Assembly: GCF_900142975.1 (NCBI RefSeq)
Contig: NZ_LT670848.1
Span: 124,001 to 188,000, forward strand
Direction of reading: 5' to 3'
DNA from: Salegentibacter salegens
GTDB lineage: Bacteria; Bacteroidota; Bacteroidia; Flavobacteriales; Flavobacteriaceae
Length of the DNA stretch: 64,000 nucleotides
Under the pieces are notes generated by a model. That model searched no databases. It had not been told where the DNA came from and was given only the letters and a program-made list of their open reading frames with translations. Numbering within the stretch: position 1 is the first letter of the stretch; each line of letters opens with the position of its first letter. Made by a program: the position numbers and the translations under genes. Positions 27,103 to 34,464 of this stretch are shown here, one piece after another.

Positions 27103-27957
27103 TTAAATGCTTTCCCTATTAAAATTTTGCAACGCAAGCAGGGGAACTTTTGGTTGTAAACCCACTTTATCGATGGTAGAAGTAAGGAGCATATCTTCTA
27201 AATAGGTGTGCCGGGAATTCACCATCACTAAAAGGTCTATTTTATTAGCTGCTATAAATTCTTCTATAGCTTTTTCCTTTTGTAATTCATCACTTTGGTG
27301 TTCTTCTAACCTTATATTGTAGAATTGCTGTTTCAAAAATTCCAGATTATCTTTTTGCCTGGCAGAAGTAGCCTTATGTTTAGATAAATACAGAAAATGA
27401 ATAATAGATTTAAAATCGCGGGCAATTTCTCCAACAATTTTTAATTCCCTTTTTTGATACGGAATCAAAAAATTAGTTGGGAATAAGATGTTTTTTGGTT
27501 CCTGGTAATTAAAGTTCGCCGGAATAGCTAAAACCGGGCACTGCACATACTTTAGAACAAGTAAGGTATTGCTTCCAAAACCAAGATCCCTATCGTTGGT
27601 GGCACCTCGAGTTCCCATGATAACGAGATCGGCATTTTCTGAATTTACCAGGCTGTTTACTTCATCTACCAGGTCGCCAAACGCAGCTATAGATCTAACA
27701 CTATGCCTGGGATTGCAAAATTCGTCGTGAACTTTAGAGCTAATTTCCTTCAGGACCATTTCTGCCTTTGCTCTGGTAACCGCTTTAAGCTCATCTATTA
27801 ATTCTTTACTTAGCAGGTTTTCATCGGTATAAACCTTATCTGCATAAGTATTTAAAAGAATTATTTCGCTCTTCTCATACTTAAAAAGCTGGCAGGCAAA
27901 TCGCAATGCGTTATAGGCATTTTCTGAAAAATCGGTGGGTAAGATTATCTTTCTCAT
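27103..27957 (-). CDS. tandem-domain universal stress protein, copy 3 (first gene of stress operon)
   Basis: 284 residues. The N-terminal Usp domain begins IILPTDFSENAYNALRFA and carries MGTRGATNDRDLGFGSNT, the ATP-binding motif. The second domain begins NILFPTNFLIPYQKRE. It is the first gene of the minus-strand operon usp-usp-usp-ATP-cone nuclease-MBL RNase. Its start codon is about 20 bp downstream of a TAACTTTA -7 element, which lies 23 bp after a Crp/Fnr-like operator (27977-28019), so the operon is probably switched on by the Crp/Fnr-type regulator at 29416-30429. Confidence 0.9.
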   Translation of the reverse strand: MRKIILPTDFSENAYNALRFACQLFKYEKSEIILLNTYADKVYTDENLLSKELIDELKAVTRAKAEMVLKEISSKVHDEFCNPRHSVRSIAAFGDLVDEVNSLVNSENADLVIMGTRGATNDRDLGFGSNTLLVLKYVQCPVLAIPANFNYQEPKNILFPTNFLIPYQKRELKIVGEIARDFKSIIHFLYLSKHKATSARQKDNLEFLKQQFYNIRLEEHQSDELQKEKAIEEFIAANKIDLLVMVNSRHTYLEDMLLTSTIDKVGLQPKVPLLALQNFNRESI

Positions 27958-27976
27958 CTTCTAAAACTTTGAATCT

Positions 27977-28019
27977 TAAAGTTAAGAGAACAGCTAAGTT
28001 TAAACTATGAGGAAAATCA
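27977..28019 (-). promoter_or_regulatory. Crp/Fnr-type promoter of the usp stress operon
   Basis: On the minus strand, TGATTTTCCTCA (28019-28008), 23 bases, then TAACTTTA (27984-27977), about 20 bp before the first usp start. The half-sites TGA and TCA and the 23-base gap match four other promoters in this locus exactly, and the spacing fits a class-II activator site near -41. Confidence 0.6.
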
Positions 28020-28072
28020 GTTTGTACTTGAATTTTAAGCTTTTACAGTTGAAAGATAGCTTTGACTTAATA

Positions 28073-28115
28073 TGACAGGTATCATATTTATTATCAATGC
28101 TTAGGGGTATATTTA
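28073..28115 (+). promoter_or_regulatory. Crp/Fnr-type promoter of the WG-repeat gene
   Basis: TGACAGGTATCA (28073-28084), 23 bases, then TATATTTA (28108-28115), 24 bp before the start codon at 28140. Same architecture as the divergent usp promoter and three others nearby. Confidence 0.6.
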
Positions 28116-28139
28116 GAGGTAATTTTAAAACTCTAACTT

Positions 28140-28763
28140 ATGAAAAATCTAATAATAGGAATCTTACTAAGTATTCCGTTTGTGCTATTTGCACAAGAGA
28201 CAAAAGAATTTGATTTTGTATCCAATCAGGAAGATGGATTTAGCACCGTTAGGCAAGGTGGTAATTGGGGTTTTATAAATACCAGCGGCGAGCTGTTATT
28301 TGAACTTAGAAACGATCTTGTTACAACCGACAATCCTAAAAGTGGTAAGATTGGAGTGGCGGGAATAAAATACCCGCAATTAAAAGATGAACGGGCCATT
28401 ATTAGCAAAAAGAAAGATGGCGTTAATTATTATGGTTTTATAAATACTGAAGGAAAAACAGTTATTGAACCTGAATTTTTAAATGTGAGTAACTTCTCTA
28501 ACGGAAAAGCCCTTGCTTTAAAACTCGAAGAAGAGAGACTTGGTAAAAATCAACTTTTGGGAAAAGGGGTAATTTCTTATAAGTATGATGTAGTTCTTAT
28601 AGATAAAGCCGGGGAAGTAGTAACATATTTAGAAGGGCCTTTTCCGGTTGCGGTTTCTAAGAAAAAATTAAGAGAGGCTCCTGCAATTAATGCAAAATGG
28701 CTGGGAGAAAAAGTGGTTAGTGTAAAGGGGCCTAATGGGAAATGGAAAATTCATAAGCTTTAA
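28140..28763 (+). CDS. secreted WG-repeat protein
   Basis: 207 residues with a signal peptide (MKNLIIGILLSIPFVLFAQ). Two WG (KWG Leptospira-type) repeats are clear: GGNWGFINTSGELLFEL near 40-56 and NYYGFINTEGKTVIEPEF near 97-115. The remainder is degenerate repeat or unassigned. WG repeats are thought to form beta-structures for protein interaction; no enzymatic motif is present. It is divergent from the stress operon and has its own Crp/Fnr-type promoter (28073-28115). Confidence 0.75.
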   Translation: MKNLIIGILLSIPFVLFAQETKEFDFVSNQEDGFSTVRQGGNWGFINTSGELLFELRNDLVTTDNPKSGKIGVAGIKYPQLKDERAIISKKKDGVNYYGFINTEGKTVIEPEFLNVSNFSNGKALALKLEEERLGKNQLLGKGVISYKYDVVLIDKAGEVVTYLEGPFPVAVSKKKLREAPAINAKWLGEKVVSVKGPNGKWKIHKL

Positions 28764-28772
28764 AACAAAAAA

Positions 28773-28799
28773 TGCTGTCCCGGAATTTTCGGGACAGCA
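28773..28799. terminator. strong hairpin after WG gene, T run on minus strand
   Basis: TGCTGTCCCG pairs with CGGGACAGCA (10 bp, 7-nt loop). The T-rich tract lies on the minus-strand side (TTTTTTGTTTT), so it should stop minus-strand transcription best, although it sits 9 bp after a plus-strand gene. It may act in both directions. Confidence 0.7.
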
Positions 28800-28969
28800 G
28801 CAAGTTCAATTTCAAACTCGTTTTCTTTTTCCTTTTTACTTAATGCTGGGAATAGATCTTTATCAAAATCTCCATTAAAAAAACGAGTTAGATTAAAGAT
28901 TACTCCAATCCATTAAATTACGAATTGTATATCCGTATAGTGTCCTAATTATAAAGTTTAGCTTTATAC
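28800..28969. other. gap with possible gene remnant
   Basis: No intact gene is seen. On the minus strand, 28760-28912 is an open frame of about 50 codons without any start codon, reading NGDFDKDLFPALSKKEKENE and ending ELAAVPKIPGQHFLF. It runs through the hairpin at 28773-28799. It could be the decayed 3' end of a former gene, or chance in AT-rich DNA. Confidence 0.25.
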
Positions 28970-29028
28970 GTCACGTCGAGCGCAGTCGAGACGTTTTTGT
29001 TAGACCTTTCGACTGCGCTCAAGGTGAC
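28970..29028. repeat. GTCA...TGAC intergenic repeat, copy 3 (strong palindrome)
   Basis: GTCA at 28970 and TGAC ending at 29028. The inner arms GAGCGCAGTCGA (28978-28989) and TCGACTGCGCTC (29009-29020) are perfectly complementary. This is the well-known GACTGCGCTC type of intergenic palindrome in Bacteroidetes. The outer flanks are also roughly inverted: TCCGTA...CCTAA...AAGTTT on the left, AAACTTAGG...TACGGA on the right. Confidence 0.75.
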
Positions 29029-29140
29029 AAAAACAAACTTAGGATTGTTTACGGACAATCATTAATTACGATCTAAAAAATATATTTAATGAAATGAAAA
29101 TCGGTTGTTTAATAAATTTCAAAATAATAGGGAAGGTCTT

Positions 29141-29340
29141 AAAAGACAGAAACAGGAGACCATTGCCTCCTGTTTCTTAAGAAGATATTAAGTTTACTCT
29201 TTAACACTGTTTTGATATCAGTGATCTTACACGAAGTAAAATTTGTATATCAGGTTAAAAAATACCTTTGATATCTTCTAATTTGATTTACAACTCTAAG
29301 AGTTAGGAAAAACAAATTATTTTATATGGATAAATTTCCT
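29141..29340 (-). ncRNA. candidate small RNA under Crp/Fnr-type control
   Basis: A minus-strand Crp/Fnr-type promoter (29344-29386) faces a stretch without a credible reading frame. The predicted transcript of about 200 nt can form four hairpins: ATATCA+GGT with ACC+TGATAT (2-nt bulge, loop near 29258), TTAC/GTAA around TTCG, CACTG/CAGTG around ATATCAAAA, and a final 11-bp stem AGAAACAGGAG with CTCCTGTTTCT (29148-29177) followed by TGTCTTTT. The 9-mer GATATCAAA occurs twice, once in a stem and once in a loop. This resembles in layout the FNR-dependent sRNA FnrS of enterobacteria, but no sequence relation is claimed. The 3' end assumes the last hairpin terminates. Confidence 0.5.
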
Positions 29341-29343
29341 GCT

Positions 29344-29386
29344 TAAAAATAGAATAAAACATCCTTCAAAAAAATGATAAATGTCA
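29344..29386 (-). promoter_or_regulatory. Crp/Fnr-type promoter of candidate small RNA
   Basis: On the minus strand, TGACATTTATCA (29386-29375), 23 bases, then TATTTTTA (29351-29344). Same half-sites and spacing as the promoters at 27977, 28073, 30642 and 34151. The only minus-strand item directly downstream is the candidate small RNA. Confidence 0.6.
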
Positions 29387-29415
29387 GAAAATCAATATTT
29401 AACAAAAAATTAGGT

Positions 29416-30429
29416 TTATGTGATTTCCTGTAATTTGTCCGGTTTCAGGATGTTTATTTTTTTTCCTTTTATAGCAATAATTCCTTCTTTTTTAAGACTG
29501 GAAAGGCTACGAATAAAACTTTCAGTAGAAATGCCGGCCATACTGGCTAAATCGGTCCTGGAGATATTGAGCCCTTTAAATTCGGGGTTTTCCAATTCGC
29601 TGGCAAATTGAAGAATAGTGTTAGAAGTTTTCTTTAATACCGAAGCATAAGCCATTTCCAAAAGTTGTGATTTTAGAGTCAAAACGGTATCGGCTAAATA
29701 TTGGGCAAGATCCAGGTTTAATTCCTGGTTTTCCTGGAGTATTTCCCTGAATTCTGTATGCAAAATTCTATAAAATTTAGAGGGTTCTAAGCTAGTTGCC
29801 ATTTCGGTAGTAAGCGGGTTTTCATGAAAACCATATAAACCCAGCAAATCATTTTTACGGTAAATCCCTGTAATTAATTCTTTTCCCAATTGATCCATTC
29901 GGGAAGTTTTAATCAAACCCTGCTTAATTAAATAGATGAAACTGGAATGCCGGTTTTCCCGAAATAAAATTTTATGCTTATCCAAACTTATGAGTTCCCC
30001 CTTTTTTTCCATAAAACTTTTTAAGGCTTCAATATCTGGAACCGCGGTTTTTTTAACCTTTTTAGTTCCTTTAAAATTCTTACTTTCAGCATTTGTTAGT
30101 GAAACTATTTTTTGCCATAGCTCCTCCTGGGAATGGGAGTTTGGTAAGAATTTATGTTTAGTATAAAGTGGTTTTTGGGTTTCAATTTTATCTTCAGCAA
30201 CAATAGAAAGTATAGGAAACTTTAAAAGCGCAGGATTTTCACGAAAAATTTTAGAAGAAATTGGTGTTTTTTTATCCCAGATCAGTAAATCAGGTTTATG
30301 CTTTAAAAATAATTCCTGGAAGGTTTTTAGGGAATTTGAATAAATAAATTCATAATCCTGTTCTTCCCTGAATTCACCTGGTATACGATGACCGGAATTA
30401 TTATCTGAAATATAAAGAATACACTTCAT
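29416..30429 (-). CDS. Crp/Fnr-family transcription regulator with N-terminal pseudo-receiver domain
   Basis: 337 residues. Residues 1-110 look like a two-component receiver (KCILYISDNN; PDLLIWDKKTPIS with an Asp at the phosphoacceptor strand), but the acidic pocket is incomplete. Residues about 130-250 are a cNMP-binding-type beta-roll (ILFRENRHSSFIYLIKQGLIK). Residues about 265-330 are a Crp winged helix with recognition helix STESFIRSLSSL, which keeps the Glu and Arg (E..xxR) that read TGA half-sites. The only Cys is C3, so an FNR-type iron-sulfur cluster is excluded. It probably controls the five TGAnnnnnnTCA promoters around it. A TAACTTTG -7 candidate on its own strand is at 30532-30539. 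Confidence 0.88.
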   Translation of the reverse strand: MKCILYISDNNSGHRIPGEFREEQDYEFIYSNSLKTFQELFLKHKPDLLIWDKKTPISSKIFRENPALLKFPILSIVAEDKIETQKPLYTKHKFLPNSHSQEELWQKIVSLTNAESKNFKGTKKVKKTAVPDIEALKSFMEKKGELISLDKHKILFRENRHSSFIYLIKQGLIKTSRMDQLGKELITGIYRKNDLLGLYGFHENPLTTEMATSLEPSKFYRILHTEFREILQENQELNLDLAQYLADTVLTLKSQLLEMAYASVLKKTSNTILQFASELENPEFKGLNISRTDLASMAGISTESFIRSLSSLKKEGIIAIKGKKINILKPDKLQEIT

Positions 30430-30641
30430 CCCTGGAGAGCTTAAATATTAATAATAAGTTAGCTGGGGATTGTTTGGCATTCCAATTGGGGGGAAGTAAG
30501 GGAGAAATGCTTTAAACAACATCTAAATATACAAAGTTATTTTTTATAATCTATAGCAGATTAATTCTATTTATATGATTGATTTTCAAACAATTATGTA
30601 TTTTTAGTTTATCCCGAAAAAGAATGCTTCCGCTTAAAAAC

Positions 30642-30684
30642 TGATTTTTATCATTTTTAGCTAAGTTTATGAGACTTATCTTTA
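30642..30684 (+). promoter_or_regulatory. Crp/Fnr-type promoter of TerB-like gene
   Basis: TGATTTTTATCA (30642-30653), 23 bases, then TATCTTTA (30677-30684), 18 bp before the start codon at 30703. The operator is a full FNR-like palindrome TGATnnnnATCA. Confidence 0.62.
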
Positions 30685-30702
30685 AAGGGTAAAACTTTTA
30701 TT

Positions 30703-31113
30703 ATGAAACTCTCTAAAAAACAAGTCTTCACCGAAGGATTTTATCAGAATATCGGAATGCTTTTCTACGCTATTGCAGCCTCTGATAAAGTGGTGCAAGC
30801 TGAAGAAATTAAAACACTGAATGATCTGGTGCAAAAGAAATGGGTGCCAATTGATGATGCAACCGATGAATTTGGCACCGATGAAGCCTATAAAATTGAA
30901 ATGATCTTTGACTGGCTGGAAGAAAATTCACCTGAAGCTGAATGGGCTTTTAACGAATTTAGGCAATACAAAAAAGACAATGAAAGATTGTTTACTTCGC
31001 AAATTAAGCAGTTAATATGGGAGACTGCCGATGCTATTGCAGCTTCGTTTGCCGGAAAAAACAAATCTGAACTCATTATGCTTTCAAAATTAAAAATATT
31101 ACTTTCTTCCTAA
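30703..31113 (+). CDS. small TerB-like helical protein
   Basis: 136 residues, all-helical, cytoplasmic. The N-terminal LFYAIAASDKVVQAEEIKTLNDLV resembles the TerB/tellurite-resistance-like motif with acidic residues that may bind metal (D..V...E), and the C-terminal part is a helical bundle (ADAIAASFAGKNKSELIMLSKL). No function can be assigned. It is preceded by a Crp/Fnr-type promoter and divergent from the regulator gene, so it probably belongs to the same stress response. Confidence 0.6.
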   Translation: MKLSKKQVFTEGFYQNIGMLFYAIAASDKVVQAEEIKTLNDLVQKKWVPIDDATDEFGTDEAYKIEMIFDWLEENSPEAEWAFNEFRQYKKDNERLFTSQIKQLIWETADAIAASFAGKNKSELIMLSKLKILLSS

Positions 31114-31170
31114 AAGGAATAGAAAGTAACTAACCAAAATTTCTTCGTATATTTTAATGAAAATTAATAG

Positions 31171-31434
31171 ATGAAAACACTTATTTGCCAAAGTTGTGGA
31201 TGGCCTTTTACAAAAGCCACCGTAGGCACAAACCGAGATAAATCAGACAATACCGATTTCTGCCGGGATTGCTACCAGGATGGGGCTTTTACCGATAAAT
31301 CACTTAATTTGCATCAATTAGAAGTGAAATTACTTGAAATGGCAGAAATGCACGAAGATATTAGTCTGGAAGAAGCGCAGCAACTCATAAAGAAACTGCC
31401 CGAGCTTAAAAGATGGCGAATGGACCATATTTAG
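31171..31434 (+). CDS. small protein with putative zinc ribbon
   Basis: 87 residues. The N-terminal CQSCGWPF and FCRDCYQDGAFT form a four-Cys zinc ribbon typical of the short 'putative zinc ribbon' family. The C-terminal part is helical (LEVKLLEMAEMHEDISLEEAQQLIKK). It lies 57 bp after the TerB-like gene on the same strand and may share its transcript. Function unknown; a protein or nucleic-acid binder is plausible. Confidence 0.7.
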   Translation: MKTLICQSCGWPFTKATVGTNRDKSDNTDFCRDCYQDGAFTDKSLNLHQLEVKLLEMAEMHEDISLEEAQQLIKKLPELKRWRMDHI

Positions 31435-31505
31435 CTATTCTATTTTGAAATCTACTCGATTTTAAAGAATAATTTTTTGCTTAATCCTAAATTTATGCAT
31501 CTTTT

Positions 31506-32495
31506 TTATTGATTTTCTTTTTCCTCCCGGGCTTTTTGTCGTTCCAGTTTTCTAAAATATCCGCGGAATAAAATATTATGTTTTAAAGCTTCCATATTCT
31601 CATTAAAACGATGCGTGGCTTCCTCAATATTTTCCATACTTTGATCTAGATGATTCACGAAACTGCTGTCTTTTACCACATAATTAAGCGCTCCTTTTTC
31701 TGAATTTAGGCTATTTGAAAATTGTCCTAAATCGGCGCTAATTTCCTTTATTTGGGAAGATGTAGTTTCTAAATCTTTAATAATTGTGCTGAAACTTTTC
31801 TGTGCGCTAGAGTCACTAAGGAGTAAACCGGCCACGCTATTTTCGTAATCTACATTATTTAAAATACCATTTAGTTTTGCAAGTCCTGATTTTGCAGATT
31901 TGGTTGTTTCCTTCAAATTTTCAACGCTTTCCTGTACATTTTTAGCCAGGCTTTTATCTTTAAGTAAATCGCCTAAAACGCCTTCCCCGGAATTTATACT
32001 ATTGGTAATTTTTAAAAGGTCCTGGGTTAAAAGTGCTGCATTTTCATTGGTTTTGTTCAGGGTGTTCAGCATATCGGCAGTAGCAACCTGGCTAATTGAA
32101 ACAAGCGTGTCACCTTCTTGTAAGGTTGGTGATGGCACCTGATTGTTGGGTAAAATATTTAAAACCATACTTCCTACTAACCCGTCTGAATTTATGGTAG
32201 CGAGAGCATTGTTTTTAATTAAGTTTGCGGCTTCCCGATTAATAAGAATATCTACACAAATTGCCGTATCATTTAAAAATTTAATTTCTTTAACGGTTCC
32301 TACGTTCACCCCGGAATAACGAACATTATTGCCCGATTGCAATCCGTTTACATTCTTAAAAACAGAACTTACCATCATTGAATCACCAAACAGGTTTTGC
32401 TTATTTCCAATAAAAAAAACTCCCAGGGTGAAGATAATAAGCCCCGAAACAATAAGAAGACCCAGTTTTATATTTTGTGCAGAATTTGATTTCAT
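31506..32495 (-). CDS. mlaD: MlaD/MCE-family lipid transport substrate-binding protein
   Basis: 329 residues. One N-terminal membrane anchor (LGLLIVSGLIIFTLGVFFIG) is followed by an MCE domain (VRYSGVNVGTVKEIKFL; ATINSDGLVGSMVLNI) and a long coiled-coil tail (NLKETTKSAKSGLAKLNGI). It is the periplasmic lipid-binding component of a Mla-type phospholipid transporter. It is the last gene of mlaEFD, 6 bp after mlaF. Confidence 0.92.
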   Translation of the reverse strand: MKSNSAQNIKLGLLIVSGLIIFTLGVFFIGNKQNLFGDSMMVSSVFKNVNGLQSGNNVRYSGVNVGTVKEIKFLNDTAICVDILINREAANLIKNNALATINSDGLVGSMVLNILPNNQVPSPTLQEGDTLVSISQVATADMLNTLNKTNENAALLTQDLLKITNSINSGEGVLGDLLKDKSLAKNVQESVENLKETTKSAKSGLAKLNGILNNVDYENSVAGLLLSDSSAQKSFSTIIKDLETTSSQIKEISADLGQFSNSLNSEKGALNYVVKDSSFVNHLDQSMENIEEATHRFNENMEALKHNILFRGYFRKLERQKAREEKENQ

Positions 32496-32501
32496 AACTT
32501 T

Positions 32502-33233
32502 TTATTTAAAGAATGCTTTAATTTTTGGGTCACCAGATGCCGCCAGCTCATTAAAAGTTCCTTCGGCATAATCTTTTCCATCAAGCAATAAGATCATTCG
32601 GTTTGAAATTACCCGCGCACAATCCACATCGTGCGTAATTATTAAAGATGAGGTTGCATATTTCTTCTGAATATTCATCATTAATAAAATGATTTCTTTT
32701 GCCGTAATAGGGTCTAAACCCGTGGTAGGTTCGTCGTAAATTATAATCTTCGGTTTTAAAATAAGTGCTCTTGCCAGTGCTATGCGGCGTTGCATTCCTC
32801 CAGAAAGTTCTGCAGGCATAAGATCTATAGTTTGTGGTAAGCCTACATTTTCCAGTGCTTCTTTTACTAGAGCTTCAGTTTTCTTTTCAGAATCTTTTCT
32901 ATGTCTTCTTAACGGAAATTCTAAATTTTCCCGTACCGTCATAGAATCGTACAAAGCGCTGCCCTGAAATAAAAAACCGATGTTAGTTCTCAACTCATCC
33001 AGTTCATGTTGTTTCATTTTAGAGATATCTTTTCCTAAAACTTTAATACTGCCCTGGTCAAAATCCATTAAACCTACCAGGCATTTTATCATCACCGATT
33101 TCCCCGATCCCGATTTCCCCATTAAAACCAGGTTTTCACCTTCAAATAGTTTTAAATTGAAATTCTTTAAAACTTCAGCCTCGCCAAAGCTCTTATACAT
33201 ATCTTTTATCTCTATGACGGTTTTATTTTTCAT
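32502..33233 (-). CDS. mlaF: Mla-type phospholipid ABC transporter ATPase
   Basis: 243 residues. Walker A GKSGSGKS, signature LSGGMQRR, Walker B IIIYDEPTTGLDP and H-loop IITHDVDCARV are complete. It is the cytoplasmic ATPase of the lipid transporter with MlaE and MlaD. Start of mlaF and end of mlaE are 2 bp apart. Confidence 0.95.
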   Translation of the reverse strand: MKNKTVIEIKDMYKSFGEAEVLKNFNLKLFEGENLVLMGKSGSGKSVMIKCLVGLMDFDQGSIKVLGKDISKMKQHELDELRTNIGFLFQGSALYDSMTVRENLEFPLRRHRKDSEKKTEALVKEALENVGLPQTIDLMPAELSGGMQRRIALARALILKPKIIIYDEPTTGLDPITAKEIILLMMNIQKKYATSSLIITHDVDCARVISNRMILLLDGKDYAEGTFNELAASGDPKIKAFFK

Positions 33234-33235
33234 TT

Positions 33236-34015
33236 TTAGTTATAAAAAATATCAGTGATGAAAACGGCGATAAAATCTAATACAAACAGTAGCATAGAAG
33301 TAAAAACTACCGCTGAATTTGAGGCTTTCCCAACGCCGGCGGTTCCTTTTTTACTGTTATAGCCTTTAAAACAACCCACCAGGCCAATGGCAAAACCAAA
33401 GAAAAAGGTTTTTACCGTTGCGGGAAGAAGATCGGTAAATTCCAGGGCGGCAAAAACCTGGTTAAAATAGAGGGTAAAAGAAACATCGCCCTTTATGTTT
33501 TCTATAATTGCAGAGCCAATTAGCGCTACAAAATCGCCCACTATTACCAAAAGTGGCAACATACAGGTGGCAGCCAGAATCCTGGTTACTACCAGAAATT
33601 TAAACGGGTTAGTCCCTGAAACTTCCATAGCATCTATTTGTTCGGTAACCCGCATAGAGCCTAATTCGGCACCTATACTTGAACCAATTCTTCCGGCGCA
33701 AATAAGCGCGATAATTACTGGACCAATTTCCCGAACAATAGATATGCTTATCATAGACGGCATCCAGGAAACCGCACCAAATTCCATTAAAGTTGGCCGG
33801 GATTGCAGGGTAAATACGAGACCCAGAATAAACCCGGTAACACTCACTAAAAGCAAAGATTTATTGCCCATTTGGTAGCATTGCTTCAGGAATTCCCTGA
33901 ACTCAAATGGCATACTGAAAAGTTCTCTAAAATACCTGCCGGTAAACTTCCCCATTTCCCCGATTTCCAGGAAGAAGGAACCTAAACCCGATTGATATGA
34001 GGATAACATTTTCAT
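33236..34015 (-). CDS. mlaE: Mla-type phospholipid ABC transporter permease
   Basis: 259 residues with about five or six membrane segments. MlaE motifs include REIGPVIIALICAGRIGSS, GAELGSMRVTEQIDAMEV and FFGFAIGLVGCFKGY. It is the first gene of mlaEFD. Its 5' leader is about 130 nt and starts at a Crp/Fnr-type promoter (34151-34193), linking outer-membrane lipid asymmetry to the same stress regulator. Confidence 0.94.
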   Translation of the reverse strand: MKMLSSYQSGLGSFFLEIGEMGKFTGRYFRELFSMPFEFREFLKQCYQMGNKSLLLVSVTGFILGLVFTLQSRPTLMEFGAVSWMPSMISISIVREIGPVIIALICAGRIGSSIGAELGSMRVTEQIDAMEVSGTNPFKFLVVTRILAATCMLPLLVIVGDFVALIGSAIIENIKGDVSFTLYFNQVFAALEFTDLLPATVKTFFFGFAIGLVGCFKGYNSKKGTAGVGKASNSAVVFTSMLLFVLDFIAVFITDIFYN

Positions 34016-34150
34016 CTTTAAACATTTAGGTGAATAACCAGAAATTAAAAATCTTGCATAAAAGTAAAGTGGCGCGCCGCAAGAGGCATTATTGGAATAT
34101 ATCTTGATTTTGTGACGAGCCTTTGATTCTTTAAAATCTCGGTTACCAAG

Positions 34151-34193
34151 TAAATTTAGCGTTAAACGGCTTCAATAGAAATGATATAAATCA
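34151..34193 (-). promoter_or_regulatory. Crp/Fnr-type promoter of mlaEFD
   Basis: On the minus strand, TGATTTATATCA (34193-34182), 23 bases, then TAAATTTA (34158-34151). Same layout as the four other promoters of this type. The start codon of mlaE is 135 bp downstream. Confidence 0.58.
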
Positions 34194-34464
34194 GCTTTAT
34201 TAAAGCTTATAGGTGTAAACGTTAGGTAGAAATTTGTGCCAGTGAAAATGAATTAAAATATAATTTTAACATTTTAATATTAAAATACTTGTTAATTTTA
34301 GCTGCTTAAAAATTAACTTTTGAAATTCTGAAGGGGTGGTTTCCGCAGTTTTAGGGCGATTTTGTTAATATAAATGGCAAATGGGTTCATATTTCTCTGA
34401 CTTAACATATAATTTTGGTTTTTGCCTTTTTAATTTTCTATAAGACTGACTTAATCATTTCTAA
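34194..34464. other. upstream region of the light-sensing cluster
   Basis: No gene is seen. A -7-like TAATTTTG lies at 34410-34417, about 47 bp before the kinase start codon, but no TTG is found at the usual upstream distance. The middle (34240-34310) is extremely AT-rich. I see no Crp/Fnr-type site positioned for the plus strand here. Confidence 0.35.

Noticed and set aside
28073..28084. TGACAGGTATCA as operator of the usp operon
   Set aside because: The distance to the nearest minus-strand -7 candidate (28051-28058) is 9 bases shorter than in the other promoters; the site fits the plus-strand WG gene, and the usp operon has its own better-placed site at 28008-28019.
28760..28912. Start-less minus-strand frame reading FDKDLFPALSKKEKENE
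   Set aside because: No start codon and only about 50 codons; kept only as a possible remnant, not as a gene.
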